Below are positions 47,201-56,326 of a stretch of DNA of 64,000 bases, one piece after another. Every line of letters starts with the position of its first letter. Position 1 is the first letter of the stretch. Source of the DNA: Phoronis australis (Eukaryota > Phoronida > Phoronidae); assembly GCA_002633005.1 (NCBI GenBank), contig NMRA01000705.1:111084-175083 (forward strand), given 5' to 3'. The notes beneath the pieces are model-generated. The model did not search any database and was not told where the DNA came from. It was given only the letters and a program-made list of their open reading frames with translations. Made by a program: the position numbers and the translations under genes.

Positions 47201-47889
47201 GTTGCTCTTGCTTTTCAGATGTGTCATTGGTCAACTCTAGTGATTTAGGTGATCAGTCTACTGAAGTGGGTGGCAGTGAATGTGATACTTCAGCTAGTCA
47301 GATGAACATTAGCGCCATCACGGCTCTGATGGTAGGTGAAGAGTCTTCTGCCTATAACTTCATGTCATGTGACAATACTCAGCTGGGTCAACTGAATGGA
47401 ATAGAGCAACAGTTCATGCATAGTGTTACTCAAAGCAGCCAAGAGGGTAACCACCAGGTGGAGCTTCAGCATCACAACCCTGATTCTACTCAAGTCCACC
47501 AGGCACCATTAGTATCTGTTGGTTCTGATCGTTTCCACCAAACAGATTCTGGTAGTGATGAGGTCATTCAGGAAACCTACAATTTGCAAATGTTAGGGGA
47601 GGTTGCTCTACATTTACCACAACCGACAACCCCAGATAAAGCTGCAGGTGGCGGTCAGTGTGGGAGTGAGGCCAGCTTGACTCCGCTGACCCTGGTTAAA
47701 GATGCAGATGGCAGTCAGTATGGGATTGATACCAGCTCAAGTTCACTGAGCAGTGGTGTTGCTGTGGAGAAGCGAAAGGGTGCCCAAAGAAGAAAATCTC
47801 CTGTGAAAAGTAAAAGGAGAAAGCTGGAAAATGAGGACGAAGATATGAGAAGAACTCTTGTTGAAATGGGGATAACAATCACCAATTGA
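29034..47889 (+). CDS. HINFP: Histone H4 transcription factor (HINFP), C2H2 zinc-finger protein
   Basis: Nine coding exons join in phase: 29034-29229, 29635-29858, 32444-32549, 33072-33221, 41855-41975, 44747-44882, 45322-45446, 46417-46523 and 47219-47889; 1836 nt, 611 residues (human about 517). Start MPPRKPKQ matches the human MPP start and its exon follows a TTTCAG acceptor, so a 5' UTR exon is implied. Nine C2H2-type fingers are visible, in the HINFP order: [80 protein letters not shown] and [12 protein letters not shown]. The HINFP signature [20 protein letters not shown] follows, then a long acidic/Ser-rich tail with a basic [12 protein letters not shown] stretch likely to be nuclear-localising. 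Vertebrate HINFP binds H4 promoters and activates them with NPAT at S-phase entry; that role is inferred. One finger expected between exons 4 and 5 was not found. An SDR gene sits antisense in the 8.6-kb intron 4. Confidence 0.95.
29635..29858 (+). CDS. HINFP: HINFP exon 2: finger 2 and conserved linker
   Basis: Encodes [35 protein letters not shown], then the linker [19 protein letters not shown], matching human RNVIPDIPDHFLCLWEHC. Confidence 0.95.
30060..32260 (-). repeat. Diverged CTCF-motif repeat array in HINFP intron 2, opposite orientation
   Basis: On the minus strand it shares blocks with the 9.7-12.9 kb array: (A/T)AAAATGGCCACTA, GGAGATACAGCC and GGTTTGGTTGA-like segments. The best motif, CCACTAGGTGGCGT at 31932-31945 on the minus strand, is one mismatch from the CTCF consensus; others (near 30199, 30346, 30641, 30837, 31723) are more degraded. 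Like its relative it is antisense to its host gene. Confidence 0.7.
32444..32549 (+). CDS. HINFP: HINFP exon 3: finger 3
   Basis: Encodes [20 protein letters not shown] and a linker to KCYWE; human FDNPEWFYRHVEAH is almost identical. Donor GTAAAC. Confidence 0.95.
33072..33221 (+). CDS. HINFP: HINFP exon 4: fingers 4 and 5
   Basis: Encodes [40 protein letters not shown] and DHVSRQMGA. As in human, the fifth finger lacks the last canonical His. Donor GTAAGG, phase 1; a diverged copy of this donor region follows at 33248-33298. Confidence 0.95.
33191..33298 (+). repeat. HINFP: Duplicated splice-donor region of HINFP exon 4
   Basis: About 50 bp covering the exon end and intron start (..GGGTGCTG/GTAAGGGCTCATTTCTTAA) is repeated 58 bp downstream as ..GGCGCTG/GCGAGGGATTCATTTCTTAA. 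The second copy has GC in place of GT. Confidence 0.7.
33870..34045. repeat. Short tandem repeat, about four units
   Basis: Imperfect units containing ACATTTGTCTTTAGTTACAT and CATTTCAAGATGGTACA, 45-60 bp each, in HINFP intron 4 downstream of the SDR stop. Confidence 0.75.
34315..34590. repeat. 99-bp tandem repeat, about 2.7 units
   Basis: AAGTTGTCACTAACACTTA recurs at 34326, 34425 and 34524, an exact 99-bp spacing, followed by GTTATTATGAAAACTACCCA. Confidence 0.85.
34746..34972 (-). CDS. HSD17B2-like: SDR exon 6: C terminus
   Basis: Encodes [40 protein letters not shown] and a hydrophobic C-terminal segment ending ALQNS. Confidence 0.92.
34746..39398 (-). CDS. HSD17B2-like: Short-chain dehydrogenase/reductase, 17-beta-HSD type 2 / BDH1-like
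   Basis: Six exons join in phase: 39263-39398, 38456-38668, 37560-37760, 36608-36745, 35377-35475 and 34746-34972; 1014 nt, 337 residues plus stop. An N-terminal hydrophobic segment (about 11-28) followed by RRRR suggests a membrane anchor with the catalytic domain on the cytosolic side. Rossmann and SDR motifs: TGCDCGIG (45-52, cofactor loop), DIT (95-97), NNAG (123-126), SSVAG (174-178) and YSASK (194-198, catalytic Tyr194/Lys198). The C-terminal [10 protein letters not shown] and [20 protein letters not shown] resemble HSD17B2 (QEDYGQDY, AYYTPGKGAYL) more than BDH1. Vertebrate HSD17B2 oxidises 17-beta-hydroxysteroids with NAD; the substrate here is unknown. The segment before Tyr194 is a few residues longer than usual. 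The whole gene is nested antisense in HINFP intron 4. Confidence 0.92.
35377..35475 (-). CDS. HSD17B2-like: SDR exon 5
   Basis: Encodes [20 protein letters not shown] and [12 protein letters not shown]; found by phase and by the QEDYG motif. Confidence 0.9.
36508..36530. repeat. (TGC)n microsatellite in an SDR intron
   Basis: Seven to eight uninterrupted TGC triplets, intronic to the SDR gene. Confidence 0.9.
36608..36745 (-). CDS. HSD17B2-like: SDR exon 4: YSASK catalytic motif
   Basis: Encodes [45 protein letters not shown]. Donor GTAAGT. A (TGC)n run at 36508-36530 in the following intron could be mistaken for poly-Gln coding. Confidence 0.95.
37560..37760 (-). CDS. HSD17B2-like: SDR exon 3: NNAG and active-site Ser
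   Basis: Encodes [20 protein letters not shown], then [20 protein letters not shown] and [17 protein letters not shown]. Donor GTACAG. Confidence 0.95.
38456..38668 (-). CDS. HSD17B2-like: SDR exon 2: cofactor loop
   Basis: Encodes [40 protein letters not shown] and [20 protein letters not shown]. Donor GTGGGT. Confidence 0.93.
38690..39185. repeat. Degenerate tandem repeat in SDR intron 1
   Basis: About ten irregular units of 40-60 bp each centred on GGTTTCACATCAG or close variants. Confidence 0.7.
39263..39398 (-). CDS. HSD17B2-like: SDR exon 1: membrane anchor and first beta strand
   Basis: ATG at 39398; encodes [45 protein letters not shown]. Donor GTAAGT. Confidence 0.9.
39400..41854. 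other. HINFP intron 4, 3' part
   Basis: AT-rich, scanned on both strands for the missing zinc-finger exon without success. No mobile element boundaries recognised. Confidence 0.5.
41855..41975 (+). CDS. HINFP: HINFP exon 5: finger with [12 protein letters not shown]
   Basis: Encodes [39 protein letters not shown]. Too short to show by ORF length but unmistakable by homology. Phase 1 in, phase 2 out. Confidence 0.95.
43060..43850 (+). repeat. 44-bp minisatellite with a six-unit higher-order period
   Basis: About 17-18 copies of a unit containing GTTTACATACTAATTCATGG and AGAAGATAAGAGATAGTCAC, in HINFP intron 5. The variant pair TCAGTAGTG then ATATAGTCGC occurs at about 43321 and again at 43585, exactly 264 bp (six units) apart. 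Scattered degenerate units start near 42672. Confidence 0.95.
44747..44882 (+). CDS. HINFP: HINFP exon 6: two fingers
   Basis: Encodes [45 protein letters not shown]. Donor GTGAGT. Confidence 0.93.
45110..45345 (+). repeat. HINFP: Five tandem copies of the HINFP exon 7 splice-acceptor region
   Basis: TTCTGGTTGTAG occurs at about 45128, 45171, 45221, 45267 and 45310 (43-50 bp apart), each followed by AGAGATAGA-like exon-start sequence and GTATACATGTGTGTTA. Only the last leads into the open zinc-finger exon; copy 4 followed in frame gives RDRLLVYMC then a stop. Confidence 0.9.
45322..45446 (+). CDS. HINFP: HINFP exon 7: last finger and FKWPSGH signature
   Basis: Encodes [40 protein letters not shown] and F. 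The acceptor is the last of five tandem copies of TTCTGGTTGTAG; earlier copies run into stops. Confidence 0.95.
46417..46523 (+). CDS. HINFP: HINFP exon 8
   Basis: Encodes [20 protein letters not shown] and a short acidic stretch, matching human [20 protein letters not shown]. Donor GTAAAT. Confidence 0.95.
47219..47889 (+). CDS. HINFP: HINFP exon 9: C-terminal tail
   Basis: 223 residues after a GCTTTTCAG acceptor, stop TGA 47887-47889. Ser/Gln/Asp-rich, with a short internal repeat ([12 protein letters not shown]... / [12 protein letters not shown]...) and the basic [12 protein letters not shown] motif. Longer than the human tail and not alignable by eye. Confidence 0.9.
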
Positions 47890-49190
47890 CAGTGAAGTTA
47901 AGGTGACACCGAGAGTATGACCTTGCTTTGGATAAAGTTTAGTTGTAGTTTACTTAAATTAATGCAGCTACACATCCACTATCTGCCAAAAAGTAAGTTC
48001 TTTTGATGTGGACCACATCCAAAATTGGTCACAGTTGTTGTTACTGACTCTGACGTGACAACTTGACTTGACGAGCCTGGTGTTCAGCAACAACACACTA
48101 TCGGTTCTTTCCAAGCCTGACAATCTCTTGTAATCTGTGTAGTTTTATTTGAGACTAGTTTTGCAGCACTCAGTGGACTTAGTCAAAAGTTATATTTAGA
48201 ACATGTTACAGCTCATAATATTTGTTTTTTGGTCATGTTACATTTACTTCCAATAAATGTCTGTGAACATAAAATTTGCACACAACATTTATTAAAAACT
48301 TGTCTGTTGTTTTGGGGCGAATTCGGATAAAAGATAGTGCAGTAACAGCCATTTTTCAAGTGATTACAATTCTGCACTCCTCTGAGGATACCAGCAATTT
48401 ATTAATATGCGGATGCATCTTCTCAATGTCTTTCTGGTGTTACTCTTTTTTGGATACAAAATATTCTCGAGTTATTGAAGATTTTTTGATTTGATTGCTG
48501 CTTTTATTGACTGATACCTCAATGCAATTTCATTGGCTTATCATTTGTACATTAGTGTTGGGGTCGTTGGTGTTCTTGCTTTCATTGTTGACCTCAACTC
48601 TAAGTTTTTCATTTGGATTTCGACGTGTGTTTCTCCTGAGAGGGCTGTCTTTTAATTAGAATCAGAAATATTTATTGTACATAGGCCTCAGCCTCATAAC
48701 ACAGTTCACGTTACAACTTTACAATGATAAAATTTAAGCTCCTAGTACAGTTGCTCTTGAAATATGTAACGCCAGAATCATGGCTTTGAAATAACCTAAC
48801 TACTCCCGCATCATTTGTCATATTCGCCAGCAAATTTCTGCGCACATCACCAAGGATAGGTCAGTGACGCAAAATGAATCTCGTATTTCATAATCCAAAA
48901 GTTCTCTCCTCGTGTTAGACGTGCGTGTCGCCTTGTTTCAATGTAAAGCTTGTGCATTGAGCACCTAAAACGAGCAAATATTTCCTTAGGTAGGGGTCTA
49001 AAACGTACAAGTATTTTTCACGATGTAGTTCCGTTTTTATTGTGCAACAGAATTTATATTTAGTCAAATTAGGTATTACAGAGCGCCAATTTTATACGTC
49101 AAAGTCAATCTCTGACGAAATTCTGAAAGGAATAAATGCAGGTCACCCGGTCCGTATAACCATACCTCTCCAAGTTTCGGGGCATTTATT
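47890..49190 (+). other. HINFP 3' flank
   Basis: Contains the putative 3' UTR and poly(A) signal at 48252; nothing else recognised. Confidence 0.5.
48252..48257 (+). terminator. Putative HINFP poly(A) signal
   Basis: AATAAA 363 nt downstream of the stop, followed by TGTCTGTG, a plausible GT-rich downstream element. Confidence 0.55.
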
Positions 49191-49196
49191 ACATAA

Positions 49197-49451
49197 CAAG
49201 GCTTGGAATTTTCCTCTTTTAAGAGGATTTCCTCGTTTTTGGTTTAGATTTCTTCTAATCTAATTTCCAGTTCCGTCTTTTTTGTCTCTTTCTTTATCAT
49301 TGTTTTGCCTTAATTTACACACAAACTTATTTCAATTAAATTTTACAACTACACCAAAAATATTTCAATCACACAAACCTATTTATTTGTGGAATGGTAC
49401 ATCACCTGGAAAATTTTCCTCTTTTTTCGTCATTGGTCATTCCAAGCCCTG
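49197..49451. mobile_element. hAT-like non-autonomous transposon, copy 2 (6-bp TSD)
   Basis: 255 bp flanked by ACATAA (49191-49196, 49452-49457). Left end CAAGGCTTGGAATTTTCC; right end, read inward on the other strand, CAGGGCTTGGAATGACCAAT, identical over 20 bp to the left end of the 19691 element. GAGGAAAA-rich interior, no ORF of interest. Confidence 0.85.
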
Positions 49452-49746
49452 ACATAAGCCAGGTCTATCTCCGTAAATCTAGACCACGGCCAACATCTAT
49501 TGATTGACTACGAGATAAAATTAGGTAATGTTACGCAATTATTGCCAGCGGCAAAAAGTGGACACATTTGAATACTTTTCTGATGATTTTTTATTTAATT
49601 CCGTCTAGATAATGCGTGAAATATCCCATCAAAACGTTTTTTCGGACGTCTTTCAAAGCCAAATATAAGGGAGTCTACAGTCCGGTGTACTGCAGGCACG
49701 AGGATAGATAGTGCCACCGTCAAGCTCAATGAAATAAATATATTTC

Positions 49747-50030
49747 GTTGTTCAAGCTCCTACAGGGCCTTTCATATGCCGGAAGCTTTTCGCCGGCGAA
49801 TTATGTCTCACGCTGATTAAACCATCCAATAAAGCCACGTTGCTATAAGTAGCTTTTGCGCATAGAGGGACTCCTTAGGAGGCCGTCGATGTCTTTATAG
49901 TTCCTATCCAACTCGAACTCCCGTAATCATATTTTGAGCTGTCCTACGTTCAGTTTCCCCAAATAGGCAACTGACCATTTTTACACCTCACGCGCCAGAG
50001 AATACGACGTCATATCTCCTGTCTAAAATA
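49747..50030. mobile_element. Long-inverted-repeat MITE, copy 3 (partial)
   Basis: Matches the left arm of the 24488 and 26791 copies (CGGAAGCTTTTC, GAATTATG, GGAGGCCGTCGATGTCTTTA, ACGACGTCATATCTCCTG) but the right arm is missing. Confidence 0.65.
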
Positions 50031-52429
50031 CAGTCGGAGACAAAGATTGAACAAATCTACAACAATTAACTTAACGTTCTTCAAAGTGTTAAGTACATTG
50101 TATAAAGATATATATCTGTTCTTGATACTCACTCTGCGGCCACATTTCGTGATTGTTTTCTACCCATTTCCACGTTTAAGCAGACCACATATCATCGGGT
50201 TAACTTGGAACAATCATTTTTTTGCTTTGCAAAATGTGTGAACACAGTTTTTCTTATAATGAGACTCAACTGAACACATTTAGCGACTAGTTTTTACCCG
50301 ATTCCAAATTTAAGAGTCATTCCACGAGAAAGTTAAAAGAAATCAAAAAATCAGTCTATGGGTCATTTTTTAGAGTCAACTACTTTGTGTATGTGGTCGT
50401 GGTGTGACTCTGACACAAAAATCACCAATATTGCACTTATTGACCTGTTAATTTTTTACCTACATGTACATGTACAGGCCTTCAACGGTTCGCGAAGAAA
50501 ATGACACGTTTGCATACCGAAAACAGAAATTTTCCAATATAAAAAACAGGTAGATTTCATGCAATGAGAGAAAACATAACGAGATTAGGAAGTCGGACAT
50601 GACTACAAAAAATTGATACAAATAAGATGACTGCATCACGTGACAGAGAAAATAAATCCGGAAGCACTGTAGTCACTGTGTTGAAACATGACAGCGTTTT
50701 CCCGTTCAGTGACTTTTCCAGAAGTAGGGGGTTCTGAGCGTGTGATAACATCTAGCTTCTTTGTTAACTGTCAAGCACACTCTTTTGTCTGTTATGACAA
50801 CAAGCAGGCCAATTATCTACCAGGCTTATTACAGACCACGTGTGAACACAGTCAAACTCAGTGAGAGTGACAGAATCGGATTGTCGTAACTTCGGTTGCA
50901 GTTGGGCGATTTTGGCCATTCAAAAACTAAACATGATCACCATTTGACGAAGATTTCAGAAATGCTATTGGTTTATGCTCAAATGTGTTATAACTTAACT
51001 TTTATTTTCAACAGCACAGCCCAGTCAGGGTAGATACGATCTTGGTTCAGCCTGTATTGCTGAAAATTTTCAAATTGCATTCAAATTACTTACAGTGGCA
51101 AAAAGTTGCTAGGATCATTTTAGTTTACGTATTAATTTGTACTCGGCTCACTTTGCTAGATGTGAGCCTTAGCTACAATGAAATCCGTGCATTCAATATT
51201 TATAATAGATGCCATATGCATCTCTCTTATAGGAGTGTGAAAACAAGTGACAAAGTCAGATTTGGGTTGAATCGGTTAAACGATTATCGTCCTGTAAAAG
51301 TGACAGAATACAGATTAAATAACTTTAGTTTGTATATTTTAAGTAATGATGATCAAGTAATAAGGTGAACGTTACCAGGGCACTGCATTAGTTAGCATCT
51401 GAGACGGGGCACGGGTTAGACGTATGAACGGTTTCCACAATGATAATACTGTCACTGGTGTGGCAGCACAGGTTACAATCATTCGAAAACATGCATGTAA
51501 ATAAAATGAGTTTTAGGCCAAATTAGAAGTAGAAGTGGAAAACAAAAACGACGTTAGATTGCGGCATGCTCGACGTTTCGATATTAATCAGACAGAAAAC
51601 ATAATATCATAGCAGAATATTAGATTAATATCGTAACGTCGTTTTCAAACACGCATCTGCCATTGTTTTCTCGATAGGAACGTTTTGGCCAAATTTCGTG
51701 AAATTTCACTAAAGAAATTAAGTTACAGAAACTGCCTCCAGGGGTCCAGCAGTAGTTGAATTATATAAAATTGGCGTCGACTCATTTGACCATCATAAAA
51801 CATTTGCAAAAATTAAGGAAGCCCCTTTATGAGGTTTACGAGTAAATACAGCTACATACTGCCAGTAGTCAGGCACTATCGGATGTTGCTTAAAAACAAA
51901 CAAAATTAATTCTTATTTTTCATTGTCTCAGTCAGACAACTAACAGATGGAGAATATTATCGGCAATTGCCAACTGGCTTCAAGAGCACCTCAAAAATCG
52001 CAAAAAATCAAATACATTAAATTGGGTAAAATTTACCGAATATTGTTACTCCAGCAGTGAAAGCTAACGAAAACCCCCTTAAAAGATGCAACGACTGCAT
52101 TCTGATAGAGAGGTTCAATGTGTACATGAACATCAAAAAGATTTTTTCCGTTCGTTTAAATCGTTTTAAAACAACTTCACTTACTGAACCTTTTTGAATC
52201 AAAAATTGGCTATTTTGGGCCAAAATATTCATGATGCTCTAACTTAAAAAATAATGGTCCAAAAATCAAATAAACACTTTGAACATTTCTCCCCAGGAAG
52301 CTCTGAGTCGGAGACCCTAGGTTTGACCATTTGCGGTTGCTCACGCGAAATGAGCTGAGCACGCCCCCACTTGAACTTACTTACTTACTTGTAAACATGG
52401 TGGTATCTACTACCCAGCGTAGTCGTCAG
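50031..52429. other. Intergenic, one small inverted-repeat element
   Basis: No gene recognised; the longest ORFs (around 51042-51368) look random. The only structure noted is the 101-bp element at 51545. Confidence 0.5.
51545..51645. mobile_element. Small inverted-repeat element
   Basis: Ends AAAACGACGTTA and TAACGTCGTTTT, with an inner pair CGATATTAATC/GATTAATATCG. Fits a tiny MITE; no target duplication seen. Confidence 0.5.
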
Positions 52430-53110
52430 CTAAGAGACCATCTTCATCGTGGGTTTTGACCTTGGCCTCGAATCCTCTCTGATGGTAGGTCTCTGAAGGC
52501 TGACCAGACTTCCAGCCGACGCTGGGGTTGCCATTTGTTTTCACGTTGTAACCACAGCCACACGGTTGCTTCCTCCGCTGATCTTACAGTAGACTTGAAA
52601 ATATCAGCTCGCGCTTTTGATGAAATACCCAGAAGCTTCGTCATCCGCCACATGCTGCCTGCAATAAACCCTCGACATCCAACTTCTATGGGAATACAGA
52701 AGCATTTTCAGCCATTCGCTGCACATTCCTGCGATAGTTCTCAGGGGCGGATCCAGGATTTTGAGTTACGGGGGGGGGCAGGGCAGCATATTAGCCAGGA
52801 TTTTGCCCGACAGACATTCGCACCTCTGAACTGCCTAATGGAATCTGGGAGAATTTTAGGGGGGGGGACATATCCCCCTTGGCCCGCCTCTAAATCCGCC
52901 ACTGGTTCTACGTACTTGAGTAGTTTCCTCTCGTGAGCCTCCAGCACCCTAGTCTCCCACGGCACAGTTAACTCAATCAAAAGCACTACTTTTCTTGCTG
53001 TCTGACCACAACACTATGTTTGGTCTTAACTGGGTGACTGCAATATGGCTCGCGAATGAACCCCTAATGACCACATCCGTCACAATCTTCCAGTCGGCAG
53101 CCATGCCTAG
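52430..53110 (-). pseudogene. Retroelement ORF C-terminal fragment, degenerate
   Basis: On the minus strand are pieces of a domain common in invertebrate and fish retroelement proteins: ADWKIVTDVVIRG, LRPNIVLWSDSKK, ELTVPWE, IPIEVGCRGF and SAEEATVWLWLQR. It is broken by a one-base frameshift after SDSKK, a stop codon just before the IPIEVGCRGF block, and a hAT-like insertion (52742-52904). Family recognition is from memory; exact clade not assigned. Confidence 0.55.
52742..52904. mobile_element. hAT-like MITE inserted in the retroelement fragment (5-bp TSD)
   Basis: 163 bp with ends CAGGGGCGGATCCAGGATTT and AAATCCGCCACTG, flanked by GTTCT (52737-52741, 52905-52909). The frame of the retroelement fragment continues across once the element and one GTTCT are set aside, confirming the insertion point. 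Confidence 0.85.
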
Positions 53111-53230
53111 AACGCCTGAATTGCACCTCTTTGGAGCCCACTTTCACATGCACAAGAAACCCAAACAGTTAAAGTTTCTTTTATAAATACTCGATTGTTG
53201 TTCTCAGTATCATTACAACACGTAGATATG

Positions 53231-53377
53231 CATGGGCGGCGCACCATAGGGTCCTGGGGGGCTATGCCCCCCACTTTTCTCAGAGCTAGGTCGCACATGG
53301 TCTATAGGCGGTGCATCACAAGGGGGCTGAGGGGGCTTTAGCCCCCCTCCACTTTTTTCAGTGCTGCGCCACCCATG
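53231..53377. mobile_element. hAT-like MITE with CATGGGCGGCGCA ends (5-bp TSD)
   Basis: 147 bp flanked by ATATG (53226-53230, 53378-53382); ends CATGGGCGGCGCA and TGCGCCACCCATG. GGGGGG/CCCCCC blocks inside form further hairpins. Confidence 0.8.
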
Positions 53378-53927
53378 ATATGCCTCTGTGTCTTAACCGA
53401 AATGTGTGTTTTTGAATATGGAAGTATAGAAATTACATCTTGGTCCGAAATTTCATTCATTTTCAGGGTCGTGAACCTTCGGAGTGGTGAACCTTTGGAG
53501 TATTGCCTTCGGAGTACTGGGCTATTCCCATTTCCAACGCTATGAGCCACTTAAGCAACCTTACGAAACATTCTTCAAGTCATTCAAATACTAATGTTTC
53601 CGTCTGAGAATGTGGTGGAGTATAATCATTCACTTTTAAAGCACGCATTATTCGAAAGTTTGGCAGAGGGTAACTCTCAGTAATCCAGAAATAGAGCTTT
53701 GGGGATCACAATGCATCCGTGTTTTGGTCCGGTTTTTGCGAGTAACCGTCATAGTATCCTCATTTCTTGGATTAGATCTACGAATTCCTTCTTATCTCAG
53801 AAAAATGGAGCTGCCAAGATCCATCGTCTTGTAGACAGATTTCCTTTATGTCGGGTTTAGCTGCCTTAGGGCGCTACGGTTAGCTAACTTAGCATCATCA
53901 CTTGTTGACATTAATCTTTTGAACTTC

Positions 53928-55212
53928 AAAAGTCTGAATATTCCAGTTGTACACTTCAATATAATTTTCTCTCAGTTCAGAATATTTATCACAGCTAAGA
54001 AGAAAATGATACTCGTCTTTCACAACATTGAGGCAGAAGGAAAACACTCTGTTTGCCCAATATAAATTCTAGTGCCTGCCTACTTCAATCATGAGACTGA
54101 AGTTAGAACAACTAAAACGTGTCATGGACACAATTTGTGCACGGGGTATACTCAAACTTAAATTTTCCCCATTTGAATTCTTTTTTAATTTGATTACAAA
54201 AGTTCGGCTTAGGATTACTCTCAACACTCTGTCTCCATCCTTACAAATAGTAATTCCTTATTCGCTGACAAAAATTAGCAGAATAGTATTTTCACACACA
54301 ACGCCTTGATTTAACTGAACTTTTTGAAATCCATAATTTGATAATATAAGTCTAATTATGTGGCTCAATTTCGGGAGTGTCGACCATTTTGGTCAAAGTC
54401 ATGCGAGGAGGCATTTTGAGAAGTTTGAACCAATACGTGATCACGGCAACATAGTAATTAGTAAATACGCGGCGCGCTCAGTGCAGCATTGTTTCAACAT
54501 GAATTAGCAACACCCAACACACGCTTGCAAAATTTAATTTGCTCTTGTTCTAGCCAGTTGTATTCTTGTAAGCCCCATATTTCGGCTCCATAGCACGAGC
54601 TGGGGTAAATCATTTTCTCAAGTGTATCAAAAGCCACACGCGTTGAAATATGGTTCAGCTTCTTTGTAGATTGTCGACTGTAATGGTTACCTTCGTGGCT
54701 TGGGCTGACAGGGTCTGAGCAGCCATAGTCCACAATAACTTCGGCTTGAACACAGCACCAAGATGCTTAAACACTGTAGCTGGCATGGAAATTATTCAGT
54801 TTCCCCCTCCAAAATACCACATCTCGCAATTTCTCAAGAGACCTCCGTTTCTAAACACTATAACTTTGGTCTTCACTGATTTTACAGACATTCCCCATAA
54901 AACTTACTTAAAGCACACGGTAGTTTTGCAGTTTAACTGGAGATTAAATACACAAAGTCACAGCATATAACAAAATTTTCACATCGGAAACATTTTGACT
55001 TAGCATAATACCATCGTCATTACTAGAATGGATACATTCTACAAAGTCATTAAGTTTTTAAAAAATCACCATGAACTCCAACAATAAACTTTCAAAGACA
55101 AGTGACTGGGCAGACTCGACCAGACACGTGTTGTGTAATGAATGGTTCTCATTTGAAAAACTATCCATCCCCTGCACGCTGAATGAAACCTTGGACGAAT
55201 GCAGTATTGCAA
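53928..55212 (-). pseudogene. Non-LTR retrotransposon (LINE) reverse-transcriptase fragment, copy 1
   Basis: Minus strand encodes LINE RT C-terminal features: SDVKILLYA, STKKLNHISTRVAFDTLEKM, and YGAEIWGLQEYNWLEQEQIK followed by FCKRVLGV. Relative to copy 2, seven bases at the YADD catalytic box are missing, destroying it and shifting the frame. 3' end near 53928; the 5' side is cut by the 55213 element. Confidence 0.75.
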
Positions 55213-55990
55213 CAGTGGCGGATCTAGGATATCACAAGGGGGGGGCCCAACATTTTGTCCGGCTGGAAGCATTNGGGAGGGGGGTTTGCCCCCCTCTCGC
55301 CCAGGAAAATTTTCTCTTTTTACCTCTAAAACTCAAGCATTTTCCTTGATTCCTGAAGTATTATCCAAGAAAAAAAGGCCAAAAAAACACGGATCACGTG
55401 TCAAACAGGAAAAAAAATGCAAGCGTCAAAGACTCGAACTCACGACCTAGCCAGTTGAGCGCGCGTACGTTACCACTACACCAACACGATTTAACAACAA
55501 CTTCTATACTAAAAGACTTACTTGTTTATGGGCCACAGCGTTTGCGCGCGTAACCTACTTCTTTTTGTAATGCTTATTACACGTTTTATATTTTGTGCCA
55601 TCACTTCTTAACAAATTTGTCGTATTTGAAATAGTCTTCAAAGGCCCAAAAGACCAAATCCATTTTTCGTGTTGGCAATAATGACGGGGATTGCTTTGGA
55701 AACCGTCTTAAGATAAGGTTTGACAACGAGAGTATTGCGAGTTTCTGAGTGATTCACTAAGGCTTCGATTAAAATTCACATCTTACCAGCAGCTTCTGTT
55801 TTTTCATCGCCACTCAGGTTCCATTTTCTTTAATAAATGAAGTAAATTTTCTTCAATGCACAGTGGAGCAGACGACGGAAACGGAGTCGTAGTGCACAGC
55901 GCCGCTGCCGGTCGCCTAGGATATCGCGGGAGATTCTATACTTAGCCATAGTTCCGTTACGAACGCGCCGTGTTCCGAATTTGACACTTG
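55213..55990. mobile_element. CAGTGGCGG-ended element with internal tRNA-like segment, copy 1
   Basis: Starts CAGTGGCGGATCTAGGATAT directly in the LINE copy. Homologous to 63476-64000 over at least 530 bp, so the block is a unit. Between 55431 and 55487 the minus strand carries TGGTGTAGTGGTAACG (A-box-like) and GAGTTCGAGTC (B-box-like), as in tRNAs. Right end not identified; one N at 55274. Confidence 0.65.
55431..55490 (-). promoter_or_regulatory. tRNA-like Pol III internal promoter (A and B boxes)
   Basis: A-box-like GTGTAGTGGTAACG and B-box-like GAGTTCGAGTC are separated by about 30 nt. No complete acceptor stem, so tRNA-derived rather than a functional tRNA. Confidence 0.55.
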
Positions 55991-56099
55991 AAATTGGATT
56001 TGAGCCNAAAAGCTTTTAGATGTTTTTCGTAAATGTCTGCACTGATTCTACTAGTGTATGCCATTGTATACCCACGTGATCAAGGTTTCATTGAAGCAC

Positions 56100-56326
56100 T
56101 TCAATAGTTTCTTTGTTGGTTTTACCGAGCTCGACACAGTGGGGTGCCTTTGATACTTTGAACCTGGTTTTACTGAACCAGCTCCCTGGTTTAGCAAAAC
56201 CAGGCTTTCAGACTCTTAAACCATGTTAGTGAAATGCAAGTCAGGTCTAAAATTAGACCAGGTTTAGGAAGACCAGGTTTAAGTCTTAAACCTGGTTTTG
56301 TTAAACCACCTTTATGAAATCGGCTG
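56100..56326. other. Self-complementary AACCTGGTTT-rich stretch
   Basis: Repeats of AACCTGGTTT, AACCAGGTTTAAGTCTT and their complements (56160-56310) form several hairpins, between the 55213 element and LINE copy 2. Not assigned to a family. Confidence 0.5.

Noticed and set aside
51042-51368. 108-codon ORF
   Set aside because: No domain, no splice context, composition like its surroundings.
55431-55490. Functional tRNA gene
   Set aside because: A and B boxes are present but there is no complete acceptor stem or cloverleaf, and the same sequence recurs in a repeat.
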